Assembly (NCBI GenBank): GCA_025450555.1 | Contig: JANWHF010000289.1 | Location: 1 to 5,174 of the forward strand | Source: Tepidisphaeraceae bacterium | GTDB lineage: Bacteria > Planctomycetota > Phycisphaerae > Tepidisphaerales > Tepidisphaeraceae | DNA length: 5,174 nt | Reading direction: 5' to 3' | Position numbers and translations under genes: made by a program | Shown here: piece by piece, positions 1 through 4,997 of the stretch | How the letters are laid out: the number at the start of each line of letters is the position of its first letter | Numbering within the stretch: the first letter of the stretch is position 1 | Notes under the pieces: model-generated | Told to the model about the DNA's origin: nothing | Databases searched by the model: none | The model's input: only the letters and a program-made list of their open reading frames with translations

Positions 1-6
1 CCAAGG

Positions 7-318
7 ATGGTGTCCGTGCCGGTCATGCATGCCCCCAAAACCAGCGAAACCTCAGAAGAGCTTCAGCGCATTCTGAAGATGCAGGTTCCGGTCATCGTGA
101 AGCTGGCCGAGCGGCGGCTTCAACTTGCCGAGGTCATGCGACTTGGAACCGGCGCGATCATCGAATTCAGCAAACGCAGCGATGAGCCGCTGGAACTGCT
201 GGTCAACAACAAAGCCATCGCCGTCGGTGAAACCGTCAAGGTAGGGGAAAACTTTGGCCTGCGGATCACGCAAGTCGGTGACATTCGCAACACCATACAG
301 ACCCTCGCCGGCCAATAA
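7..318 (+). CDS. fliN: Flagellar motor switch protein FliN (SpoA/C-ring family)
   Basis: Short protein of about 103 residues that is almost entirely a SpoA (FliN/FliM C-terminal) domain, roughly residues 23-95. Seen directly: a PVIVKLAERRLQLAEV stretch, a hydrophobic strand followed by EPLELLVNNKAIAVGE, and a closing GENFGLRITQVGD, the usual order of FliN signatures. FliN forms the lower rim of the cytoplasmic C-ring and, with FliM and FliG, switches rotation direction and helps export of flagellar substrates. There is no long N-terminal extension, so it looks like FliN rather than FliM or FliY. The frame is open to the window's left edge, so the start may lie upstream; ATG at 7 and at 25 are both possible and neither has a well-spaced ribosome binding site. 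The next gene starts 7 bases after the stop, suggesting co-transcription. Alternative: a type III secretion YscQ-type protein, less likely given flgD/flgE in the same window. Confidence 0.88.
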   Translation: MVSVPVMHAPKTSETSEELQRILKMQVPVIVKLAERRLQLAEVMRLGTGAIIEFSKRSDEPLELLVNNKAIAVGETVKVGENFGLRITQVGDIRNTIQTLAGQ

Positions 319-325
319 TTCGAAC

Positions 326-679
326 ATGAACGGCAAGACCCTTGCGGAACTGACGGCTCGCGTGCTCAAGCATCGCGATGAGCGCGACTGGGCGCAGTTT
401 CATACGCCTAAGGAGCTGGCGATTTCGCTGGCCGTCGAGGCGGGGGAACTGCTTGCGCTGATGCAATGGAAGAGTGGAGCGGAGCTCGCCGACTACCTCG
501 CGCAGCGGCGCGAGGCGGTGCGGGATGAGCTGGCGGATGTGCTCCATTCGCTGCTTCTGCTGGCCAATGATTTACAGGTCGATTTGGGCGACGCGCTTGA
601 GCAAAAATTGATCAAAGACGCCGCCAAATATCCGATCGAAAAATCTCGTGGCCAGGCGAAGAAGTACGACGAATTATAA
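326..679 (+). CDS. MazG-like / RS21-C6-type nucleotide pyrophosphohydrolase
   Basis: A 117-residue all-alpha protein of the MazG superfamily, closest by eye to the RS21-C6/DCTPP1 (dCTP pyrophosphatase-like) branch. These enzymes hydrolyse non-canonical or excess (d)NTPs to monophosphate and pyrophosphate in the cytoplasm. Visible motifs: RDWAQFHTPKELAISL near residues 20-35; the metal-binding ExxE in EAGEL (E38, E41); the second ExxD in DELADVL (E68, D71); and a C-terminal KYPIEKSRGQAKKYDEL (101-117) characteristic of this branch. The family often has Asn in the KxxKN segment before KYP; here it is Asp (D98), a conservative change that may alter nucleotide contacts. The ATG at 326 is chosen because the frame upstream overlaps fliN and adds no family-like sequence. 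No clear Shine-Dalgarno is present, so translation may be coupled to fliN, whose stop is 7 bases away. The substrate cannot be read from the sequence. Confidence 0.9.
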   Translation: MNGKTLAELTARVLKHRDERDWAQFHTPKELAISLAVEAGELLALMQWKSGAELADYLAQRREAVRDELADVLHSLLLLANDLQVDLGDALEQKLIKDAAKYPIEKSRGQAKKYDEL

Positions 680-702
680 AGCCGATCCTGCGAACATTTC
701 GC

Positions 703-708
703 TATAAT
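703..708 (+). promoter_or_regulatory. Perfect TATAAT -10-like hexamer before the DUF1992 gene
   Basis: TATAAT lies in the 37-base gap between the MazG-like gene and the DUF1992 gene, 8 bases before the ATG at 717. No TTGACA-like hexamer is seen 16-18 bases upstream and there is no TGn extension, so support is the -10 alone. If active, transcription would begin at about 714-716, giving a leaderless or near-leaderless mRNA for the ATG at 717, or a leader of about 22 bases for the in-frame ATG at 738. Confidence 0.35.
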
Positions 709-716
709 CCGGGGAT

Positions 717-1265
717 ATGTCGTTGAAGAATGTGGATATGGAATCGGCCATGCGCCGGCTGGCCGAGCGGCGTATCGAAGAGGCGATGCGCCAGGGCAAA
801 TTTGATAACCTCAAAGGCGCGGGACAGCCGATCGATATGGAGCCGGCGCCGGCCGAGGAAAACGCACGCCTGACTTGGTGGGCGCTGCGCATCCTCAAGC
901 AGAACGACGTCATCCCCGATGAGGTCAAATGGCGCAAACGGATCGATACGCTCCGCTCGATGCTGGATCAGGCGACCGATGAGCCGACGGTCCGCGTGCT
1001 GGTCGGACAGATCAACGACCAGATTCGCAAGCTCAATACGCTGGGAACCAACGCGCTGCGATCGACCATGGTGCCGGTGGCGCTGGAGCATGAGATTCTC
1101 AGGCTCCACGAGCGATTGATGCCGGTGCCAAGTGGGGAACCTGTGGAAGCACAGCTGCGCGTCAGCCTCACTCGTCCCTGCGGCAACGAACATTGCAACA
1201 GCCTCAATCCTATTGATGCGCGCTATTGCCGAAGCTGCGGCCGGTTGGTCGTGCGCATGACGTAA
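717..1265 (+). CDS. DUF1992 (DnaJC28 conserved domain) protein with C-terminal zinc ribbon
   Basis: A 182-residue protein. The N-terminal part carries the DUF1992/DJC28_CD signature: RLAERRIEEAMRQGKFDNLK at residues 14-33, then GAGQPI, and later PDEVKWRKRID (67-77). This domain is shared with human DNAJC28 and E. coli YhdN and has no established biochemical role. Residues 78-135 are predicted helical. The C-terminus adds something not normal for the small bacterial family members: CGNEHC (C155, C160) followed by NPIDARYCRSCGR (C171, C174), a four-cysteine treble-clef or zinc-ribbon-like module. This suggests contact with nucleic acid or protein, but that is inference. The ATG at 717 is preceded by GGGGA only one base away, too close for a normal binding site; ATG at 738, in frame just before the domain, is an alternative start. 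queG follows after 8 bases. Probably cytoplasmic: no signal peptide or membrane segment. Confidence 0.86.
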   Translation: MSLKNVDMESAMRRLAERRIEEAMRQGKFDNLKGAGQPIDMEPAPAEENARLTWWALRILKQNDVIPDEVKWRKRIDTLRSMLDQATDEPTVRVLVGQINDQIRKLNTLGTNALRSTMVPVALEHEILRLHERLMPVPSGEPVEAQLRVSLTRPCGNEHCNSLNPIDARYCRSCGRLVVRMT

Positions 1266-1273
1266 GACTCGAT

Positions 1274-2260
1274 ATGGTTCCCGCCTCTCCCATTGATCGC
1301 TTGCTCGAATACTCGCTGGCGCGGCAGATCAAAGATCGCGCGCTCGAAATGGGATTCAGCCTCGTCGGAATTGCGCCCGCCCAGCCTGCTGCCCGCAGGC
1401 AGTATCTAAAAGAGTGGCTCGATCAGGGGCGCGCCGGAGAAATGGCTTACCTTGCCAAGCGATTCGAGGAGCGCGTTGATCCGGCAGCCTATTTCCCCGG
1501 CGCAGCCACGGTGATCTGTGTGGCAATGAATTATTACTACCCGCTCGAAGAGGATACTTCTTCATCGCATCCCGCGCGGGTCGCGCGCTACGCGCTCGGC
1601 AATGACTATCACCAAATGATCAAAGAGCGGCTCTTTGCGCTTGCCGATTGGATCCGGCAAAAAGCGCCGGAAGCGCAAACGCGTTGCGGGGTCGATACCG
1701 CGCCGATCATGGAAAAAGATCTTGCCATGCGGGCGGGCATCGGGTGGATCGGCAAGAACAGTTGTCTGATCAACCCGCGCATCGGCTCCTGGCTGCTTCT
1801 GGGCGAGATCATCACGACTCTCGCGCTACCCACCGATGAGCCGGAGACGGATCACTGCGGCACCTGCCGGGCCTGCATCGATGCCTGTCCAACCGGGGCG
1901 ATCACCGCGCCTTATGAACTGGATGCAACTCGGTGCATTTCCTATCTGACGATCGAACACCGCGGGCCGATCGATCCATCGCTGCAAAAACAGATGGGAA
2001 ATTGGCTTTACGGTTGCGACATCTGCCAGGACGTCTGCCCGCATAACCGCAAGACGCCTTGCGCTACCGATCCGCGGTTTCTTCCGCGATTTCGCAGCGG
2101 AACTTTGGATGCCGAGCAAGTCATGCAATGGGACACGTCGGCTTATCAATCCATCCTGCGCGGTAGCGCGATGAAGCGCGTGAAACTGCCGATGCTGCAG
2201 CGGAACGCACGGATCGTGTTGAACAACGAGCGCGCCGCCCAAGACGAGCAATCGAAGTAA
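1274..2260 (+). CDS. queG: Epoxyqueuosine reductase QueG
   Basis: A 328-residue iron-sulfur, cobalamin-dependent enzyme that reduces epoxyqueuosine to queuosine at position 34 of GUN-anticodon tRNAs, the last step of queuosine synthesis. Seen: GFSLVGIAPAQP near the N-terminus; CGVDTAPIMEKDLAMRAG (138-155) containing the family catalytic Asp (D141); GWIGKNSCLINPRIGSW; a first cluster motif CGTCRACIDACPTGAI (C195, C198, C201, C205); CISYLTIEHRGPI (C221); and CDICQDVCPHN (C248, C251, C255). All eight expected cluster cysteines are present. The protein is somewhat shorter than the 350-390 residues common in the family; after residue 295 only a short helical tail remains, so the C-terminal HEAT-like region is reduced or absent. 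ATG 1274 is chosen because it begins 8 bases after the preceding stop; a TTG at 1226 would overlap the upstream gene by 40 bases. No Shine-Dalgarno is evident, so translational coupling to the DUF1992 gene is likely. Confidence 0.96.
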   Translation: MVPASPIDRLLEYSLARQIKDRALEMGFSLVGIAPAQPAARRQYLKEWLDQGRAGEMAYLAKRFEERVDPAAYFPGAATVICVAMNYYYPLEEDTSSSHPARVARYALGNDYHQMIKERLFALADWIRQKAPEAQTRCGVDTAPIMEKDLAMRAGIGWIGKNSCLINPRIGSWLLLGEIITTLALPTDEPETDHCGTCRACIDACPTGAITAPYELDATRCISYLTIEHRGPIDPSLQKQMGNWLYGCDICQDVCPHNRKTPCATDPRFLPRFRSGTLDAEQVMQWDTSAYQSILRGSAMKRVKLPMLQRNARIVLNNERAAQDEQSK

Positions 2261-2308
2261 GGCTGGCGCTTGGACATCACACCTAGCGGGAAATTTGCAG
2301 CCTGAGTT

Positions 2309-2338
2309 ATGATCCTTTCCAATTCGATCAGGGATCAT
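2309..2338 (+). repeat. Inverted repeat upstream of the Dabb lipoprotein gene
   Basis: ATGATCC at 2309-2315 is the exact reverse complement of GGATCAT at 2332-2338, with a 16-base spacer. It sits just before the AAGGAG binding site of the lipoprotein gene. A TATGAT hexamer (2308-2313) overlaps the left arm and could be a -10 box, though no convincing -35 is seen. It may be an operator, a leader hairpin or chance; GATC-containing words are frequent in this window, which raises the odds of chance. Confidence 0.3.
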
Positions 2339-2343
2339 TCAAC

Positions 2344-2349
2344 AAGGAG
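2344..2349 (+). promoter_or_regulatory. Shine-Dalgarno AAGGAG that fixes the lipoprotein start
   Basis: AAGGAG ends 7 bases before the ATG at 2357. It selects this start over the upstream in-frame ATG at 2309, which lies within the inverted repeat and would place a polar stretch before the signal peptide. Confidence 0.75.
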
Positions 2350-2356
2350 CTGCTTC

Positions 2357-2764
2357 ATGAGGAATTTTTCTCGGCTTTTCCCGCTCGTTCTGCTGGCGAT
2401 GATCACCGGCGGTTGTGCCAACAGCGCGCCGATTGGCAAAGGCTCGATTCCGTCCGGCACAGTCACGCACGTCGTTCTGATGTATCTCTATGATCGCGGC
2501 GACATCGGCGCCCGCACGCAGGTCCTGCATTCGGTTGATCAGCTTCGCAGCATCTCCGACGTGCGTACAATCTGGGCAGGCCGAATGCTCACCTCCACCC
2601 GGCCGATCGTCAACCAGGATTACGACATCGCCATGGTCGTCACCTTCAACAGCGAAGACGCCATGCAGCATTACCTCGACGACGCGAAGCATCTTGAGGT
2701 TAAGAAGCGCGTGCTGGACCGATACGTGCGCAAGTATGTGGTTTATGATTTTGTCAGCGAGTGA
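2357..2764 (+). CDS. Predicted lipoprotein with Dabb (stress-responsive A/B barrel) domain
   Basis: A 135-residue protein. Residues 1-20 look like a lipoprotein signal: MRNF with two arginines by residue 6, a hydrophobic core LFPLVLLAMI, then TGGC with Cys20 as the likely lipidated residue. The -3 position is Thr rather than the usual Leu, so the lipobox is imperfect. From about residue 37 to 133 the pattern fits the Dabb domain (dimeric alpha/beta ferredoxin-like barrel): THVVLMYL at the first strand, a helix, VRTIWAGRML, then YDIAMVVTFNSEDAMQHYLD and a final helix plus YVVYDF strand. Most Dabb proteins are cytoplasmic, and their biochemical roles are mixed (stress-induced proteins, and a few enzymes in plants and polyketide pathways); I cannot name a reaction here. 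It appears to be its own transcription unit: 96 bases separate it from queG and a strong terminator follows. An alternative is a Sec-exported soluble protein if Cys20 is not lipidated. Confidence 0.83.
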   Translation: MRNFSRLFPLVLLAMITGGCANSAPIGKGSIPSGTVTHVVLMYLYDRGDIGARTQVLHSVDQLRSISDVRTIWAGRMLTSTRPIVNQDYDIAMVVTFNSEDAMQHYLDDAKHLEVKKRVLDRYVRKYVVYDFVSE

Positions 2765-2793
2765 TGCGCCCGGCTTCACCCAGCAAATGAAAG

Positions 2794-2828
2794 AACGCCG
2801 TTTCCATCGTTGGAAACAGCGTTTTTTT
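2794..2828 (+). terminator. Intrinsic terminator, possibly bidirectional
   Basis: AACGC-C-GTTTCCA (2794-2806) pairs with TGGAAAC-A-GCGTT (2811-2823), a 12-base-pair stem with one C/A mismatch and a TCGT loop. It is followed by an uninterrupted seven-T run (2822-2828). It lies 29 bases past the lipoprotein stop. Read on the minus strand the same stem is followed by TTCTTTCATTT, a weaker T-rich tract, and lies about 30 bases past the hsp20 stop, so it could end both converging transcripts. Confidence 0.88.
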
Positions 2829-2857
2829 CAATGGGTTGTGAAAGGGATAAAGCGACC

Positions 2858-3301
2858 TTAGCTCACGCTGATCTTGCGCGGCTTGGTCTCTTCGCGCTTG
2901 TTCAGGACAACCGTCAGGACGCCATCATTGAGCTTGGCATCGACTGATCGTTCATCGACCGTCGGCGGCAGAGTGAAGCTGCGGAGGAATCGGCTGTAAC
3001 GGCGCTCGCGCAGCAGCCAGTCGGCTTGCTCGTCCTGCTGCTTGGACTCTTTCCGTTCGGCAGAGATCGTCAACGTGCTGTTTTCGAGCGTGATATCGAC
3101 GTCTTCCTTGCGGAAGCCGGGCAACTCCGCTTCGACATAGATATGGTCGGCATCTTCGCGGACATCCACGCCATAAGGCGCCAGCCGCGAGCCGCCGCCG
3201 TCCTGGGCTCCGAAGAAGCGATTCAACATGGTATTAAATTCCCGGTTCAGCGAATCAACCGGATCCACATAACCCTGAGGTACTCGAGTAGGCAGTGCCA
3301 T
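2858..3301 (-). CDS. Small heat-shock protein, Hsp20/alpha-crystallin family
   Basis: A 147-residue ATP-independent holdase that binds unfolding proteins and passes them to the DnaK/ClpB systems in the cytoplasm. The N-terminal arm (1-42) includes DPVDSLNREFNTMLNRFF. The alpha-crystallin domain spans about 43-137: YGVDVREDADHIYVEAELPG, then KEDVDITLENSTLTISAERK, RRYSRFLRSFTLP (101-113), and DAKLNDGVLTVVLNK (121-135), which contains the family's GVLTV motif. The C-terminal tail ends RKISVS, with I144-x-V146 serving as the I-x-I/V motif used in oligomer assembly. Length and domain order are standard for a class A-like bacterial Hsp20. The start is secured by AAGGAG 9 bases upstream. No CIRCE repeat (TTAGCACTC/GAGTGCTAA) or obvious heat-shock sigma-32 promoter is seen upstream. 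It converges with the Dabb gene and is divergent from miaA. Confidence 0.96.
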   Translation of the reverse strand: MALPTRVPQGYVDPVDSLNREFNTMLNRFFGAQDGGGSRLAPYGVDVREDADHIYVEAELPGFRKEDVDITLENSTLTISAERKESKQQDEQADWLLRERRYSRFLRSFTLPPTVDERSVDAKLNDGVLTVVLNKREETKPRKISVS

Positions 3302-3310
3302 AAGTCCTGT

Positions 3311-3316
3311 CTCCTT
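3311..3316 (-). promoter_or_regulatory. Shine-Dalgarno AAGGAG of hsp20
   Basis: On the minus strand AAGGAG precedes the ATG at 3301 by 9 bases. It is one of the few strong ribosome binding sites in the window, consistent with high-level expression of a chaperone. Confidence 0.8.
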
Positions 3317-3354
3317 TCGATTTCAATTAGTTGGACTGAACGCGAATGCCTAAG

Positions 3355-3370
3355 ATCAAAAGGCGTGCCA
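3355..3370 (-). promoter_or_regulatory. Candidate sigma-54-like -24/-12 element upstream of hsp20
   Basis: Read on the minus strand, TGGCAC-GCCTT-TTGAT matches the sigma-54 pattern TGGCAC-N5-TTGCW in spacing, with GA in place of the highly conserved -12 GC. It would start hsp20 transcription roughly 40 bases before its ATG. The mismatch at a critical position and the lack of a recognisable enhancer-binding site keep this tentative. Confidence 0.2.
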
Positions 3371-3392
3371 GCGCGCGGCGCATGAATGGGTG

Positions 3393-3421
3393 TTGTAATA
3401 GCCTGATTTTGCTTGTTTTAG
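3393..3421 (+). promoter_or_regulatory. A+T-rich candidate promoter region for miaA
   Basis: TTGTAA (3393-3398) followed after 17 bases by TTTTAG (3416-3421) lies in the most A+T-rich stretch of the hsp20-miaA gap. It is only a partial match to a housekeeping promoter (four and three of six positions). If used, transcription would begin near 3428, placing the inverted repeat before miaA inside the leader. Confidence 0.2.
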
Positions 3422-3435
3422 GAAAGGGCGTCTCG

Positions 3436-3479
3436 CGGCAATTCAGGCGGTTTTCCTGCAATTTTGACAGCAATTGCCG
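3436..3479 (+). repeat. Inverted repeat / possible leader hairpin abutting the miaA start
   Basis: CGGCAATT (3436-3443) is the exact reverse complement of AATTGCCG (3472-3479), which ends two bases before the ATG at 3482. Inside it, CAGG (3444-3447) can pair with CCTG (3455-3458), directly stacked on the left arm. The right arm occupies the place where a ribosome binding site would lie, and the word GCAATT occurs three times (3438, 3458, 3470), allowing alternative pairings. It could be a leader RNA structure or a dyad for a DNA-binding protein. Confidence 0.4.
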
Positions 3480-3481
3480 AG

Positions 3482-4405
3482 ATGGCAGTTTCGCTTCCCA
3501 ACCTCGTCATTCTCGGACCCACGGCATCGGGAAAATCGGCGCTTGCGATGGCTTTGGCGCAGGCAGCCGGAGCTGAAATTCTTAGCGTCGATTCGATGCA
3601 GGTCTATCGCGGCATGGACATCGGCACCGCCAAGCCGACTCCGCAGCAGCGCCGCCGCGTCGGTCACCATTTGATGGATTGTGTAGATCCTGACCAATCC
3701 TTCACGGTAGCGCGGTTTGCTCAGGCTGCTGATGAGGTGATTGCCGACGCCGAGCGGCGGGAGGTGCCGCTCATTTTCACCGGCGGAACACCACTTTACT
3801 ACAAAGCGCTTTTTGAAGGTCTATTCGAGGGGCCAAGCGCCGATCCGGTTCTCCGCGCTCGGCTGGCCAGCCTCGACAATGCGCAGCTTGCAGCGCAATT
3901 GAAGCAGATTGACCCAATCGCCGCGGCCCGCATCCATGTCAATGACACCAAGCGCCTGATCCGCGCCATCGAAGTTCATGAATTGACGGGTCGTCCAATT
4001 ACTTCACTGCAAAGTGAGTGGGGCGGTGAGCCTCGGCATCGCGCCATCTGGATCGGCCTGCAATGGGATCGCGAGGCCCTCAACCGCTCCATCAATCTTC
4101 GCGTGAGGCAAATGCTGGCCAGCGGCTGGATCGATGAAACTCGCACATTGCTGCAGGGGGATCGGCCGGTCTCGCATACAGCCGCCGAGGCCACTGGTTA
4201 TCGTGAGCTGATTGAGCATTTACAGGGAAAAATGAGCCTGGATGATGCGGCGGAGCAAATCAAAATCGCCACCCGTCAGCTCGCCCGCCGGCAAATGAAG
4301 TGGTTTCGCCGATTTCCGAATGTGACGTGGATCAATGGCCAGCGGTCGTTTGACGAGATGGTGGAGATAAGCCGGGCACATTGGTGCGGGCACTCGAGTT
4401 CGTGA
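3482..4405 (+). CDS. miaA: tRNA dimethylallyltransferase MiaA
   Basis: A 307-residue enzyme that transfers a dimethylallyl group to N6 of A37 in tRNAs reading codons that start with U, the first step to ms2i6A. Seen in order: P-loop-like GPTASGKS (12-19); DSMQVYRGMDIGTAKP (37-52); GHHLMDCVDPDQSFTVARF (61-79); GGTPLYYKAL (101-110); NDTKRLIRAIEV (154-165); EATGYREL (236-243), where most homologues have an IGYKE-like motif; and TRQLARRQMKWFRR (264-277) near the C-terminus. Length is standard (about 300-315). The ATG at 3482 places the P-loop at the usual distance; a TTG at 3464 would add six residues, and neither has a clear Shine-Dalgarno. The gene is divergent from hsp20, separated by 180 bases holding possible promoters for both. 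The tail after residue 292 (a serine- and histidine-rich end) is not a family motif. Unlike E. coli, mutL and hfq are not neighbours here. Confidence 0.96.
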   Translation: MAVSLPNLVILGPTASGKSALAMALAQAAGAEILSVDSMQVYRGMDIGTAKPTPQQRRRVGHHLMDCVDPDQSFTVARFAQAADEVIADAERREVPLIFTGGTPLYYKALFEGLFEGPSADPVLRARLASLDNAQLAAQLKQIDPIAAARIHVNDTKRLIRAIEVHELTGRPITSLQSEWGGEPRHRAIWIGLQWDREALNRSINLRVRQMLASGWIDETRTLLQGDRPVSHTAAEATGYRELIEHLQGKMSLDDAAEQIKIATRQLARRQMKWFRRFPNVTWINGQRSFDEMVEISRAHWCGHSSS

Positions 4406-4519
4406 TGCCTGGATACTGGAAGCCACGCGGAGGGCGGCATTCGCGCCGTTTTCGCGCGACAGACCGCGCAGAGTTCGACACCTGCCAGATTACCGCAATC
4501 GATTTTTGATGGCCTCTTG

Positions 4520-4525
4520 AAGGGG
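4520..4525 (+). promoter_or_regulatory. Shine-Dalgarno AAGGGG supporting a TTG start for flgD
   Basis: AAGGGG ends 8 bases before TTG 4534 but 17 bases before the in-frame ATG 4543. Spacing therefore favours TTG as the flgD start, only three codons upstream of the ATG. Confidence 0.55.
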
Positions 4526-4533
4526 CGGCCGAA

Positions 4534-4983
4534 TTGAGCGACATGACTACCACTCCCATGTCCAACACGGCGACGGGAACGCAACTGGCGCCGAAGACCG
4601 GCACAACCGGGATGAACTCGCTCAACAGCCAGGACTTCATCAACATGATGATCACGCAGCTCGAGCACCAGGATCCGCTTCAGCCGACGTCCAGCGATCA
4701 ACTGCTTTCGCAGATGAGCCAGATCGGGCAGATGCAGTCATCCAGCCAGCTTCAGACGACGCTCTCGGGGCTTGCGCAGCAGAACCAAATCGGCGCGGCT
4801 TCGGCGCTGATTGGAAAGACCGTGCAGGGAACCGACAGCAACCAGAATTCGCTCAGCGGCATCGTGACCTCGGTGCAGGTTGCATCGACCGGCGTATCGC
4901 TCTCATTGGACAACGGCCACACGCTGCCGCTGTCGGGCGTCACCAATATTTCGCCGGGCCCCGCGACGACCGCCGCTTCATAA
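4534..4983 (+). CDS. flgD: Flagellar hook-capping protein FlgD (short form)
   Basis: A 149-residue protein with a clear FlgD N-terminal region. After a Thr/Ser-rich leader (1-30) come NSQDFINMMITQLEHQDPLQ (31-50), matching the family's DFLxLLxxQLxxQDPLxP signature, then a Gln/Ser-rich helix with SQMSQIGQMQSSSQLQ (59-74) and AASALIGKTVQG (88-99). FlgD caps the growing hook, guiding FlgE subunits into place, and is discarded when the hook is complete. Residues 107-139 (SGIVTSVQVASTGVSLSLDN and following LPLSGVTNI) look like a small tudor-like beta region. The FlgD Ig-like insert of the 220-230-residue enteric protein is missing, giving a minimal form. Start: TTG 4534 with AAGGGG upstream, or ATG 4543. 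The 128 bases between miaA and this gene hold no convincing promoter. A flgE-type gene follows after 114 bases, the usual partner order. Confidence 0.93.
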   Translation: MSDMTTTPMSNTATGTQLAPKTGTTGMNSLNSQDFINMMITQLEHQDPLQPTSSDQLLSQMSQIGQMQSSSQLQTTLSGLAQQNQIGAASALIGKTVQGTDSNQNSLSGIVTSVQVASTGVSLSLDNGHTLPLSGVTNISPGPATTAAS

Positions 4984-4997
4984 TTTTCGACCTTTTT

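Noticed and set aside
1226..1273. TTG 1226 as the queG start
   Set aside because: It would overlap the zinc-ribbon codons of the upstream gene and add 16 residues with no family match; ATG 1274 fits better.
2339..2779. Minus-strand open frame of 146 codons opposite the Dabb gene
   Set aside because: It mirrors the Dabb coding frame, has no family-like sequence and no ribosome binding site; a shadow frame.
3302..3481. CIRCE or ROSE-type heat-shock control element upstream of hsp20
   Set aside because: No TTAGCACTC/GAGTGCTAA repeat is present, and the hsp20 Shine-Dalgarno is not part of a visible hairpin.
3346..3576. Plus-strand open frame of 76 codons overlapping the miaA start
   Set aside because: Composition is Arg/Ser/Cys-rich without recognisable motif, and it overlaps the well-supported miaA N-terminus in another frame.
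4435..4452. CGGC/GCCG hairpin followed by TTTT after miaA as an intrinsic terminator
   Set aside because: The stem is only four base pairs and the T-run has four bases before returning to CGCGCG; too weak to call.
4454..4469. GCGCG/CGCGC inverted repeat between miaA and flgD
   Set aside because: Five-base G+C-only repeat in G+C-rich DNA with no T-run or link to a start site; likely chance.
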